From the NCBI RefSeq assembly GCF_000204195.1, contig NZ_AFBG01000021.1, positions 62,001-126,000 of the forward strand: a stretch of DNA of 64,000 nucleotides, written 5' to 3'. The DNA comes from Acidovorax radicis N35 (GTDB lineage Bacteria > Pseudomonadota > Gammaproteobacteria > Burkholderiales > Burkholderiaceae_C). This document shows, one piece after another, positions 21,799 through 29,928 of this stretch. How positions within the stretch are numbered: position 1 is the first letter of the stretch; the number at the start of each line of letters is the position of its first letter. Both the position numbers and the translations under genes were made by a program. The notes under the pieces were generated by a model. It had not been told where the DNA came from, made no database searches, and saw only the letters and a list, made by a program, of their open reading frames with translations.

Positions 21799-22561
21799 GG
21801 GCGTCCTCCCCGTGTCCCAGATACACGGCCTTCACCTGCGGGTCGTTCGCAATGGTGTCCGGGTCGCCCTCGGTAAGCACGGTGCCGTTGACCAGCACCG
21901 TCATGCGGTTGGCGAAGCTGAAAACCAGGTCCATATCGTGTTCGATCAAAAGCACCGAGACATCGGCGGGCAGGGCTGCCACGGTCTGCAGCAGTTCCTC
22001 ACGCTCCCCCGCAGGCACGCCGGCCACGGGCTCATCCAGCAGCAGCACGCGCGGCTCACAGGCCAGGGCAATCGCGATCTCCAGCAGGCGGCGCTTGCCG
22101 TAGGCCAGCACGCGCGTTTCCTCGGCCATCACCGAGGTGAGGTGGAACTGCTCCAGCAGCTGCTCGCAGCGCTCGGTGACGGCCTTGCGCGCACCCAGCG
22201 GTTGCCACCATTTGCCGCCCAGGCCTTGCTGTTGCGACACGGTGAGCGCCAGCGTCTCCAGCGGCGTGAGGGTGTCGAACAGCTGGTTGATCTGGAACGT
22301 GCGCACCATGCCGCGCTGCACCCGCTGGTGCGGCGCAAGGCGGGTGATGTCCCGGCCTTCCAACGTGATCGAGCCTTCGGTGGGCTCCAGCACGCCGGTC
22401 AGCAGGTTGATGAGCGTGGTCTTGCCCGCACCGTTGGGGCCGATGAGCGCATGGCGTGCGCCCTTTTTCAGATTCAGCGTGACGTTGTTGGTGGCGGTGA
22501 TGCCGCCAAAGCGCATGACGAGCCCCTGCGCGGAGAGCACGGTGGTGTTATCGGTGTTCAT
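21791..22561 (-). CDS. livG: ABC transporter ATP-binding protein, LivG type
   Basis: 256 residues with LSAQGLVMRFGGITATNNVTLNL, Walker A GPNGAGKT, a LivG-specific insertion around FQINQLFDTLTPLET, an atypical signature region VLAYGKRRLLEIAIAL, Walker B VLLLDEPVAG and the H-loop LIEHDMDLV. ATG 22561 overlaps the livM stop (ATGA, 4 bp), the usual arrangement. Second ATPase of the HAAT-type importer. Confidence 0.93.
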   Translation of the reverse strand: MNTDNTTVLSAQGLVMRFGGITATNNVTLNLKKGARHALIGPNGAGKTTLINLLTGVLEPTEGSITLEGRDITRLAPHQRVQRGMVRTFQINQLFDTLTPLETLALTVSQQQGLGGKWWQPLGARKAVTERCEQLLEQFHLTSVMAEETRVLAYGKRRLLEIAIALACEPRVLLLDEPVAGVPAGEREELLQTVAALPADVSVLLIEHDMDLVFSFANRMTVLVNGTVLTEGDPDTIANDPQVKAVYLGHGEDAHV

Positions 22562-23523
22562 GCGTTTCTCCCGAACCACGTCCAGGGACGAAATAGCCGT
22601 TCGCGCCCCACCAGCACCAGCACCACCAGGAACAGGCCGATCCAGAACGTCCAGTACTGGGGCGTGACCGACGAGATCACGTCCTGCAGCAGCTTGAAGC
22701 CAATAGCGCCCAGGATGCCGCCGTAGAGCCATCCCACGCCGCCGATCACGAGGATCAACATCACATCGGCCGAGCGGTGGAACTCAAACAGATCAAGCGA
22801 TGCAAAACCTGTGGTCTGCGTAAGCAAGGCGCCCGCAGCCCCGGCCAGCGCGGCGGCCAGCGTATACACCTGAGCAAGTTTGGCCGTGACCGGGATGCCG
22901 ATGGCCATGGCGCGCAGCCGGTTGTCGCGGATGGCCTTGAGCGTGGCACCAAACGGCGATTGCACGATACGCCGAGCGATCAAAAAGAACACCAGCAGCA
23001 CGGTAAGCGAATACCAGGCAGCAGTGCGGCCGTAGAGGTCGAAATCAAATTTTCCGAGCACGGGGCCCATGACCACTCCCTGCAGACCATCGGCGCCGCC
23101 GGTCAGCCAGTCGAGCTTGTTGGCCAGCTCCAGCATCACCAGGCCCACGCCCAGCGTGACCATGAGGCGGGTGAGATCGGTGCCGCGCATGATGGTGAGC
23201 GACGCCACGGCGCCGAGTACGGTGGCAGCGCCAATGCCCACGGCCAGGCCGACCAGCGGATCGGGCATCACATGTTTGGCAAACAGCGCCGCTGCATAGC
23301 CGCCCAGCCCGAAGAAGGCCGCATGGCCCAGCGAGACGATGCCGGTGTAGCCCAGGATCAGGTCCAGCGACAGGGCAAACAGCGCGACGATGGCGATCTC
23401 GTTGATGATGAGCGCATGGCTGGGCAGTGCCAGCGGCGCCACGAAGGCCAGCAGCCAGAGCACGGGCTCCCACCAGCGGAAGCGGCGCGCTTGCAACAAG
23501 GTGTTGTGCGGGTTCGCCATCAT
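22558..23523 (-). CDS. livM: ABC transporter permease, LivM type
   Basis: 321 residues and about nine or ten hydrophobic helices. The stretch LDLILGYTGIVSLGHAAFFGLGGYAAAL is the LivM signature near the second helix pair, and the permease loop is GATLKAIRDNRLRAMAIGI. The C-terminus (GRERLFRPWTWFGRNA) is cytoplasmic and basic. ATGATG at the start overlaps the livH stop by 4 bp. Confidence 0.93.
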   Translation of the reverse strand: MMANPHNTLLQARRFRWWEPVLWLLAFVAPLALPSHALIINEIAIVALFALSLDLILGYTGIVSLGHAAFFGLGGYAAALFAKHVMPDPLVGLAVGIGAATVLGAVASLTIMRGTDLTRLMVTLGVGLVMLELANKLDWLTGGADGLQGVVMGPVLGKFDFDLYGRTAAWYSLTVLLVFFLIARRIVQSPFGATLKAIRDNRLRAMAIGIPVTAKLAQVYTLAAALAGAAGALLTQTTGFASLDLFEFHRSADVMLILVIGGVGWLYGGILGAIGFKLLQDVISSVTPQYWTFWIGLFLVVLVLVGRERLFRPWTWFGRNA

Positions 23524-24392
23524 TTGCCTCCCTTGCGCACAAAGAGGCCTTGGGGGCGCCAGATGAGGATCAGGATCATGAGGCTGTACACAATGAAAGC
23601 GCCCAGCTTGGGGATGTAGTACTTGCCCGCCACGTCGGCAATGCCCAGCAGCAGTGCGGCCAGCAGCGGGCCGGTGATGGACGAGGTGCCGCCCACCGCC
23701 ACCACGATCAGAAAATAGATCATGAACTTGAGCGGAAAGCTCGGGTCGAGCCCCAACACCTCGGCGCCCAGCGCACCCCCCAGGCCAGCGAGGCCCGAGC
23801 CGAACGCAAAGGTGGACAGGAACACGATGTTCACGTTGATGCCCATGCCAGCGGCCACGCGCTGGTCATCCACGCTGGCGCGCAGACGGCTGCCGAAGCG
23901 GGTTTTTGTCAACACGTATTGCAGTGCGATGGTGAGCGCCGCACACACTGCGATGATGAACAGCCGGTAGTGGCCCATGCCCAGCATCAGCGCACCCTCG
24001 CCAATCTCGGTGCGGCCCTTGAGCCATTCGGGCAGCTGCATGATCTGCTGCGTGGAGCCCACAAAATAGTCCACGCTGGCCACCGCCATGAACACCAGGC
24101 CGATGGAAAACAGCACCTGGTCCAGGTGGGCCTTGTGGTAGAGCGGCCGGTACAACGTGCGCTCCAGCACTCCACCCAGCAACGCCGAGCCCAAAAAGGC
24201 CAGCGGCAGGCAGACCAGGAAGGGCACGTCCAGGCGCTGCATGAGCAACACGGTGATGTAGCCCCCCGCCATGGCAAAGGCGCCGTGCGCAAGGTTGATG
24301 AAATTCATCAGCCCCATGGTCACGGCCAACCCCACCGCCAGGATGAACAGCAGCATGCCGTAGGCAACGCCGTCAAAAAGAATGGTCAGCAT
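23520..24392 (-). CDS. livH: ABC transporter permease, LivH type
   Basis: 290 residues, about eight membrane helices. It starts LTILFDGVAYGMLLFILAVGLAVTMGLMNFINLAHGAFAMAGGY, where NLAHG is the LivH hallmark, and has the permease loop TRFGSRLRASVDDQRVAAGMGIN. It partners with LivM to form the membrane channel. It lies 243 bp behind the binding-protein gene; that gap holds repeat R2 and a REP-like sequence, which may lower downstream expression relative to the binding protein. Confidence 0.93.
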   Translation of the reverse strand: MLTILFDGVAYGMLLFILAVGLAVTMGLMNFINLAHGAFAMAGGYITVLLMQRLDVPFLVCLPLAFLGSALLGGVLERTLYRPLYHKAHLDQVLFSIGLVFMAVASVDYFVGSTQQIMQLPEWLKGRTEIGEGALMLGMGHYRLFIIAVCAALTIALQYVLTKTRFGSRLRASVDDQRVAAGMGINVNIVFLSTFAFGSGLAGLGGALGAEVLGLDPSFPLKFMIYFLIVVAVGGTSSITGPLLAALLLGIADVAGKYYIPKLGAFIVYSLMILILIWRPQGLFVRKGGK

Positions 24393-24487
24393 GAAATCAC
24401 TTCATTGAAGACAAAAAAGGCCCACAGTGCCCAGGACTGTGGAATTGGGGCGAATTACCAAGGCTGAGCGCTCAACCTGCACGCCCC

Positions 24488-24513
24488 GGCTTCGACAGGC
24501 TCAGCCCGAACGG
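24488..24513. repeat. REP-like sequence
   Basis: GGCTTCGACAGGCTCAGCCC followed by GAACGG. I recall this motif as a common REP-type sequence in many proteobacteria. A single copy was seen in this window. Confidence 0.5.
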
Positions 24514-24598
24514 ATGGAGGAAGGCCACCGCCCCTCGCAACCGGCGCGCCCCAGGCGAGGGCCGCCGTGCAAGGGCCGCCCCGCCGCACTGGCAGTGT

Positions 24599-24635
24599 CC
24601 CCCTGTAGGGGGAAGGCGCGCAGCGCCTCAGGGGG
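24599..24635 (-). repeat. CCCCCTGAG-type 3' repeat, copy R2
   Basis: Read on the minus strand it begins CCCCCTGAGGCGCTGCGCG directly behind the TAA of the binding-protein gene (24636-24638) and ends in CCCCCTACAGGGGG. It probably forms a 3' hairpin that protects or ends the message. Confidence 0.72.
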
Positions 24636-25823
24636 TTACTTCGTTTTTCCGGGGTCCTTCACGTCCTTGATGACGTCGAATTCCACGTTGTACAGCTGGC
24701 CGTTCACACGCTCCACCTTGCGCAAGTACACGTTCTGCACGATGTCACGGGTCTGTGCATCGATGAACACGGGGCCGCGGGGGCTCTCGAAGATCTGGCC
24801 CTTCATGGCGGTCAGCAGTGCATCACCGCCGCCCGCACCCTTGGTGGCCTTGAGCGCTTCATAGATGACGCGCATGCCGTCGTAGCCGCCCACGGCCATG
24901 AAGTTGGGGCGTAGGCCCTTGTTGGCCTTCTCGAAAGCCTCGACAAACTTCTTGTTCAGCGGCGAGGGGTGTGCGGCCGAGTAGTGGTGCGACGTGACCA
25001 CGCCCAAGGCGCCATCACCCATGTCGTTCAGTTGATCGTCATCGGTCACATCGCCGGTGGCGATGAGCTTGATGCCGGCCTTGTCCATGCCGCGCTCCAG
25101 GAACTGCTTCATCACCGCGGCACCCGCGCCCGAAGGCACAAAGACGAACAGTGCGTCGGGCTTGGCGTCGCGCACTTTTTGCAGGAAAGGGGCGAAGTCG
25201 GGGTTGCGCAGCGGCACGCGCAGGGCTTCGGTGACCTGGCCGCCGTTGAAGGTCAGGCGCTGGTTGAAATACTTCTCGGCATCGATACCCGGGCCGTAGT
25301 CGCTGACCAGGGTCACCACCTTCTTGATGCCGTTCTTGGGCGCCCAGTCGGCCAAGGCCACGGACACCTGGGGCAGCGTAAAGCTGGTGCGCACCACATA
25401 CGGCGATGCCTCGGTGATGCTGGACGTGGCGGCGGCCATCACCACCAGCGGGGTCTTGGACTGCGTGGCCAAGGGCGCGGTGGCCATGGCCGAGGGCGTG
25501 ATACCCATGCCGGCGAGCACGTTGACCTTTTCGTTCACCACCAGTTCCTGGGCCAGGCGGCGCGTCACGTCGGGCAGGCTGGTGTCGTCCTTGATGATGA
25601 GCTGCACCTTCTTGCCCGCCACGGTGTCACCGTTTTGCGCCATGTAGAGGCGGGCAGCGGCTTCGATCTGGCGACCAGTGGTGGCTTGCTGGCCCGTCAT
25701 GGGCAGGATCAGGCCGATCTTGAAGATGTTGTCCTGCGCCGATGCGGGCACTGCGGCCAGGAGGCCTGCGGAAAGGGCCACGGCGGCAGCGGCCGAGGCG
25801 CGAAGAAGGCGGCGTTTTTGCAT
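24636..25823 (-). CDS. ABC transporter substrate-binding protein, HAAT type
   Basis: 395 residues with a signal peptide (MQKRRLLRASAAAAVALSAGLLAAVPASAQ) and a type 1 periplasmic-binding fold: FKIGLILPMTGQQATTGRQIEAAARLYM, LAQELVVNEKVNVLAGMGITPSAMATAPLATQSKTPLVVM, VTLVSDYGPGIDAEKYF and FMAVGGYDGMRVIYEAL. It feeds the LivHMGF-type transporter encoded downstream. First gene of the seven-gene operon. Its promoter region has TGTATACA 22 bp before the start codon, in a position where a bound repressor would block transcription or translation initiation. Confidence 0.93.
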   Translation of the reverse strand: MQKRRLLRASAAAAVALSAGLLAAVPASAQDNIFKIGLILPMTGQQATTGRQIEAAARLYMAQNGDTVAGKKVQLIIKDDTSLPDVTRRLAQELVVNEKVNVLAGMGITPSAMATAPLATQSKTPLVVMAAATSSITEASPYVVRTSFTLPQVSVALADWAPKNGIKKVVTLVSDYGPGIDAEKYFNQRLTFNGGQVTEALRVPLRNPDFAPFLQKVRDAKPDALFVFVPSGAGAAVMKQFLERGMDKAGIKLIATGDVTDDDQLNDMGDGALGVVTSHHYSAAHPSPLNKKFVEAFEKANKGLRPNFMAVGGYDGMRVIYEALKATKGAGGGDALLTAMKGQIFESPRGPVFIDAQTRDIVQNVYLRKVERVNGQLYNVEFDVIKDVKDPGKTK

Positions 25824-25845
25824 CGTTGTCTCCTGTGGATGTCGT

Positions 25846-25853
25846 TGTATACA
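25846..25853. promoter_or_regulatory. TGTATACA palindrome in front of the ABC transporter operon
   Basis: TTGTATACAG centred about 27 bp upstream of the binding-protein start codon; the same octamer as in front of vanA, vanR and the lig operon. Confidence 0.6.
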
Positions 25854-25902
25854 GAAAAATGCTGGAGGGAGTTTGGCGTGGCCCGCGTTATTTCACAAGC
25901 GA

Positions 25903-26131
25903 GAATTCGAGCATTCAGGTATCCCAAAACGGCATAGCCACACCCCGCCAGGCGCGGGGTTATGCGCACCAGGAAGCCTCTGCGCGCATCCCACGGGCGT
26001 GCGGATCTGCGGTTCCAGGCGACCTGCGGCATTGCCAACGCCTCGCAATGGCTCGGGCGATCCGATCACCGTGGCTTTCGCCCTGCAGCCCGTCCTGATC
26101 CGCAGCCCACACCCACGCTCGATTCGTACAG
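25903..26131. mobile_element. Decayed two-armed MITE-like element 3
   Basis: Arm one: GCATA (25933-25937) with TATGC (25961-25965), enclosing ACCCCGC/GCGGGGT. Arm two: GCGGATC (26001-26007) with GATCCGC (26097-26103), enclosing CATTGC/GCAATG. The outer ends are only weakly complementary (GAATTCGAGC at 25903 versus GCTCGATTC at 26117). The layout matches elements 1 and 2. Confidence 0.45.
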
Positions 26132-26136
26132 AGGCG

Positions 26137-26904
26137 CTAGCGAATCAGTTGCACCCCGGGCAGACCCTGCCCCTGGGACGCCTGGACGGCGGCCAGCAGG
26201 TTGCGCCGGGTGATGCGCGAATGTTCGCGCATGATGGCCTCGGCCCGCGCGCCTTCGCGCCGCTCGATGGCGTCAAGCGCCTGGCGGTGCTGGTCCTGCG
26301 CCACCACCAGCATGTCGCGCGCTTGCGGTGAATGGGTCTGCACCACCACAAAGGCCGATGGCGATGCAAACGGCAGGCCCTTGACCCGGTCCAGCTCGCG
26401 GGCCACCACATCACTGCCCACCATGCGGCTGAGCAGCCGGTGAAAAAGTGCGTTGAGCTCCACATAGCGCGAAAAACCCTCGTCATTCAACGTGGGCGGG
26501 CTCAGCGTGGCGTCAATCGCGTCCAGGCAGGCATGGGCCTCGGCCAGCACCGCCGGCTCCACACCGCGCTCTGCCGCCAGGCGCGCGGCCAGCCCCTCCA
26601 TGGTGCCGCGCAGTTCGATGGCATCGGCCACATCGGTCTCGGAAAACGTGCGCACGGCATAGCCCCCGCCGGGCAGCCGGTGCAGCAGGCCCTCCTGCTC
26701 CAGCCGCATCAGCGCCGCGCGGATGGGCGTGCGCGAAACGCCCAGCTTTTCGACCAGGGTCAGCTCTGCAATGCGCGCGCCGCCAGGCAGCTCGCCCGCC
26801 AGGATCATCTCGCGCAGCCGCAGCTGCGCCTTGACGGCCTGGGACGTACCGGCTTCGGCCGCCTCGCCCAAAGAGGCTGCGACCAGGGGTTCGGGATGGT
26901 TCAT
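26137..26904 (-). CDS. vanR: GntR-family regulator with FCD domain, VanR-like
   Basis: 255 residues. The N-terminal winged helix is QLRLREMILAGELPGGARIAELTLVEKLGVSRTPIRAALMRLEQEGLL, and the C-terminal all-helical FCD effector domain includes DVADAIELRGTMEGLAARLAAERG, FHRLLSRMVGS and HRQALDAIERREGARAEAIMREHSR with metal-binding-type histidines. It is divergent from vanAB, as VanR-type repressors usually are, and its own promoter contains TGTATACA, so autoregulation and repression of vanAB relieved by vanillate are likely. The assignment rests on family and position; the effector is inferred. Confidence 0.85.
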   Translation of the reverse strand: MNHPEPLVAASLGEAAEAGTSQAVKAQLRLREMILAGELPGGARIAELTLVEKLGVSRTPIRAALMRLEQEGLLHRLPGGGYAVRTFSETDVADAIELRGTMEGLAARLAAERGVEPAVLAEAHACLDAIDATLSPPTLNDEGFSRYVELNALFHRLLSRMVGSDVVARELDRVKGLPFASPSAFVVVQTHSPQARDMLVVAQDQHRQALDAIERREGARAEAIMREHSRITRRNLLAAVQASQGQGLPGVQLIR

Positions 26905-27195
26905 GGTGGGTGGCGTGGGCAGGGAGAACGGTGCGGGGCAGAAACAAGGCGGGTGCGCGGCACGCCTGGCAGCAATGTATACACAAATCCACTGCACATC
27001 CATCTCAAAATCCATGACTACCATACAAAACAACAACTTACGAGATATACCAGAGTGCAATAACTGTTTTATGCCTTTTCTATGTATACATAAATTCCAC
27101 TTTTTCGCACAATCAGCCCACGAAACACGCGATCTGCCGGCTGGCTGTATACCAAGCCTGCGACGACCACATCCACCCCACGGAGAGAGACAATC
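26905..27195. promoter_or_regulatory. vanR-vanA divergent promoter region with three TGTATAC sites
   Basis: TGTATACA at 26976-26983 and 27083-27090 (the latter within the perfect TATGTATACATA) and TGTATACC at 27146-27153. The region is clearly AT-richer than its surroundings. A GGAGAGA ribosome site precedes vanA. Confidence 0.65.
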
Positions 27196-28251
27196 ATGTT
27201 TCCTAAAAACACCTGGTACGTAGCCTGCACACCCGACGAGATCGCCGACAAGCCCCTGGGCCGCACGATTTGCGGCGAAAAAATGGTGTTCTACCGCCCT
27301 GCGCCCGACCAGGTCGCCGCGCTGGATGACTTCTGCCCGCACCGGGGTGCTCCGCTGTCGCTGGGCAGCGTGTGTGACGGCCACTTGCAATGCGGCTACC
27401 ACGGCCTGCGCGTGGAATGCACCGGCAAGTCCGTGTCCATGCCCGGACAGCGTGTGCAGGGCTTTCCCAAGACGCGCAGCTTTCCGGCGGTCGAGCGCTA
27501 CGGCTTCATCTGGGTGTGGCCCGGTGATGCCGCACAGGCCGACCCCACCAAGATCCACCACCTGCACTGGGCCGACAACCCCGAGTGGGCTTATGGCGGC
27601 GGGCTGTACCACATTGCCTGCGACTACCGCCTGATGGTCGACAACCTAATGGACCTCACGCACGAGACCTACGTGCACTCCACCAGCATCGGCCAAAAAG
27701 AGATCGACGAGGTGCCCTGCAAGACCCGTGTGGAGGGGGATGAGGTCATCACCAGCCGCTTCATGGAAGGCATCGAAGCCCCTCCCTTCTGGAAGATGGC
27801 GCTGCGCATGAACGGCCTGCCCGACGACCAGCTGGTGGACCGCTGGCAGATCTGCCACTTCACGCCGCCCAGCCATGTGCTGATCGAGGTGGGCGTGGCG
27901 CTGGCCGGCCACGGCGGCTACGACGCGCCGGCCGACAAGAAGGCGTCGAGCATCGTGGTGGACTTCATCACGCCCGAGACCGAGACCTCCATCCACTACT
28001 TCTGGGGCATGGCGCGCAACTTCAAACCCCAAGACCCTTCACTGACGACCCAAATCCGCGAAGGCCAGGGCAAGATTTTTGCCGAGGACCAGGAAATGCT
28101 GGAGATGCAGCAGCAGAACCTGCTGCGCTACCCCGAACGCAAGCTGCTCATGCTCAACATCGACGCCGGTGGCGTGCAGTCGCGAAAGGTGCTCGACCGC
28201 GTCATCGCCGCCGAGCGCGCACCTGAGCCGCAACAGGTGGTGGCCGCATGA
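27196..28251 (+). CDS. vanA: Vanillate O-demethylase, oxygenase subunit
   Basis: Rieske non-haem iron monooxygenase that removes the methyl group of vanillate as formaldehyde, giving protocatechuate. 351 residues. The Rieske cluster motif is CPHRGAPLSLGSVCDGHLQ CGYH (CxH ... CxxH), and the mononuclear iron ligands lie in DNLMDLTHETYVH (Asp-x2-His-x4-His). The N-terminus FPKNTWYVACTPDEIADKPLGR matches VanA proteins. It overlaps vanB by 4 bp (ATGA). Its product feeds the lig operon in the same window. Confidence 0.95.
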   Translation: MFPKNTWYVACTPDEIADKPLGRTICGEKMVFYRPAPDQVAALDDFCPHRGAPLSLGSVCDGHLQCGYHGLRVECTGKSVSMPGQRVQGFPKTRSFPAVERYGFIWVWPGDAAQADPTKIHHLHWADNPEWAYGGGLYHIACDYRLMVDNLMDLTHETYVHSTSIGQKEIDEVPCKTRVEGDEVITSRFMEGIEAPPFWKMALRMNGLPDDQLVDRWQICHFTPPSHVLIEVGVALAGHGGYDAPADKKASSIVVDFITPETETSIHYFWGMARNFKPQDPSLTTQIREGQGKIFAEDQEMLEMQQQNLLRYPERKLLMLNIDAGGVQSRKVLDRVIAAERAPEPQQVVAA

Positions 28252-29213
28252 CCGCGCAGGAAACACTCCAAGTCCGCGTCGTCAGGAAGCAGGCCGAGGC
28301 CGATGGCATCGCCAGCTTTGAGCTGGCGCGCGTGGACGGCGCCGCGCTGCCGCCGTTCAGCGCAGGCTCGCACATCGATGTGCATCTGCCTGGTGGTCTG
28401 ACGCGGCAGTATTCGCTGTGCAACGCCTCGCACGAATCACACCGCTACCGCATTGCCGTGCTGCGCGACCCGGCGTCGCGCGGTGGCTCGGTCGCCATGC
28501 ACGACAGCGTGCACGAGGGCGACGTGATCACCATCAGCACGCCCCGCAACCACTTTGCGCTGCACCCGGCGCAGCACACGGTGCTGCTGGCGGGCGGCAT
28601 CGGCGTGACACCCCTGCTGTGCATGGCCGACCGGCTGGCCCGCACCGGTGCGGACTATGCCCTGCACTACTGCACGCGCTCTGCCGAACGCACGGCATTC
28701 GCGGGCGAAATCGCCGCATCACCCATGGCGCCGCGTGTGCACTTCCATTTCGATGCAGGAACACCCGAGCAGAAGCTGGACCTGGCCGCCGTGCTGGCCG
28801 CGCCCGGCCCGGACAAGCGCCTGTATGTGTGTGGCCCGGCGGGTTTCATCGACCATGTGGTGAACACCGCCAAGGCCATGGGCTGGGCGCAGGACCACAT
28901 TCACCTGGAGTACTTTGGCGCGCCGGCACAGGACACCTCGGGCGACCAGGGCTTTGAAGTGCGTATTGCCAGCACCGGCAAGGTCTACGCCATCGCGCCC
29001 GATGTGTCGGTGGTGGAAGCCCTGCGCGGTGAAGGCATCGACATCCTGACCTCTTGCGAGCAGGGCGTGTGTGGCACCTGCCTTACCCGGGTGCTGGAGG
29101 GCGAGGTGGACCACCGCGATATGTACCTGACGGACGAAGAAAAGGCCGCCAACGAACAGTTCATGCCCTGCTGCTCGCGCGCGCGCAGCAAGCTGCTGGT
29201 GCTGGATCTGTGA
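28248..29213 (+). CDS. vanB: Vanillate O-demethylase, reductase subunit
   Basis: 321 residues: an FMN/NADH reductase module (RQYSLCNA for flavin binding, VLLAGGIGVTPLLCMADRL for nucleotide binding) followed by a C-terminal plant-type [2Fe-2S] ferredoxin domain with CEQGVCGTC and a distant Cys in FMPCCSRAR. It passes electrons from NADH to VanA. Starts inside the last codons of vanA, so synthesis of the two subunits is coupled. Confidence 0.95.
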   Translation: MTAQETLQVRVVRKQAEADGIASFELARVDGAALPPFSAGSHIDVHLPGGLTRQYSLCNASHESHRYRIAVLRDPASRGGSVAMHDSVHEGDVITISTPRNHFALHPAQHTVLLAGGIGVTPLLCMADRLARTGADYALHYCTRSAERTAFAGEIAASPMAPRVHFHFDAGTPEQKLDLAAVLAAPGPDKRLYVCGPAGFIDHVVNTAKAMGWAQDHIHLEYFGAPAQDTSGDQGFEVRIASTGKVYAIAPDVSVVEALRGEGIDILTSCEQGVCGTCLTRVLEGEVDHRDMYLTDEEKAANEQFMPCCSRARSKLLVLDL

Positions 29214-29222
29214 AATTGAACA

Positions 29223-29393
29223 CCCCCTGAGTCGCCTGCGGCACCTCGGTGCCGCCGCCAGAGTCGGCGGCTCTTCGGGCTCGTCCAGGCCTGCACAGGC
29301 AGGCCCGGAGCCGCAGCCCTCAGCCCCTGAAGGGGGACGAGGCCCGCGCTGCGGGGCAGCCCTTGCTCGGCGTCCTTCGCGCGGGGCGTGCCA
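29223..29393 (+). repeat. CCCCCTGAG-type 3' repeat, copy R3 (long form)
   Basis: CCCCCTGAGTCGCCTGCGGC right after vanB, GCC-rich hairpins in the middle, then CCCCTGAAGGGGGACGAGGC and CCCTTGCTCGGCGTCC. The outer motifs are those of R1, R2 and R4 with about 95 extra bases between them. Confidence 0.65.
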
Positions 29394-29440
29394 GGTTCAC
29401 GCGATGGCGCGCTGGAGTTGGGCCGAATTACTCCTGAATT

Positions 29441-29481
29441 TATAGCTGCTAGCGCATATCCATCAAGCGCCAGCGGCCAAT
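29441..29481 (-). repeat. Intergenic repeat, copy C (first hairpin only)
   Basis: AGCTGCTAGCGC and GCGCCAGCGGCC pair with G-T wobbles around ATATCCATCAA. The second hairpin of the family has been lost. It lies between the convergent vanB and HPF genes. Confidence 0.6.
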
Positions 29482-29493
29482 TTCATTCAAATT

Positions 29494-29844
29494 TTACTCT
29501 TCCACCGCAGTCCGGATGGTGTCGCGGCCGTGGCGGTCCTTGGCGCGGCCCAGGTCGGTATCGAGGGCGCGGGCCAGCTTGTCGGCGGCGCCGATGAAGG
29601 CGTTGGCCATCTTGTCGGCTTCGTCGGTCACGGTAACGGGCTGGCGGCCGGTCACGCGGGCTTCGATGCGGCAGCGCTTGTCGTTGGCGCCAGACTTGCC
29701 CGCGTCCAGATCCGACAGAAACACCTCCAGCCGCGTGACGTGGTCCTGAAAGCGCGACAGCCGGCTCTTGGACTCGTCGGTGATCCATTGCGCGAGCGAC
29801 TCGCCGCCGTGGATGTGGTCGTCGGTGTTGACTTGTACTTGCAT
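29494..29844 (-). CDS. HPF/RaiA-family ribosome-associated protein
   Basis: 116 residues of the S30EA/HPF fold: MQVQVNTDDHIHGGESLAQWITDESKSRLSRFQDHVTRLEVFLSDLDAG, then CRIEARVTGRQPVTVTDEADKMANAFIGAADKLARALDTDLGRAKDR. Such proteins bind the small ribosomal subunit and keep ribosomes inactive or stable in stationary phase. This is a variant form, longer in the C-terminal helix and less basic than standard HPF. ATG 29844 has AAGGAATCCTG directly upstream. Monocistronic. Confidence 0.8.
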   Translation of the reverse strand: MQVQVNTDDHIHGGESLAQWITDESKSRLSRFQDHVTRLEVFLSDLDAGKSGANDKRCRIEARVTGRQPVTVTDEADKMANAFIGAADKLARALDTDLGRAKDRHGRDTIRTAVEE

Positions 29845-29928
29845 CAGGATTCCTTTCAGATGACGTTGCTCAGGGGTCCATGATGGCACCGCAGGCCTTG
29901 CCCCCGGTAAACACATGTCAAAACATCC

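Larger units (their letters stand above)
24393..24635. other. Intergenic region with REP-like sequence and repeat R2
   Basis: 243 bp within the operon. It carries a REP-like palindrome (24488-24513) and repeat R2 (24599-24635). No gene was seen. Confidence 0.5.
25824..26136. other. Intergenic region between the transporter operon and vanR
   Basis: 313 bp. It holds the TGTATACA site at 25846-25853 and, over most of its length, a decayed two-armed element (element 3). No gene was seen. Confidence 0.5.

Noticed and set aside
27041..27053. AGATATACCAG as a further VanR-type site
   Set aside because: It differs from TGTATACA at two positions and lacks symmetry; not counted.
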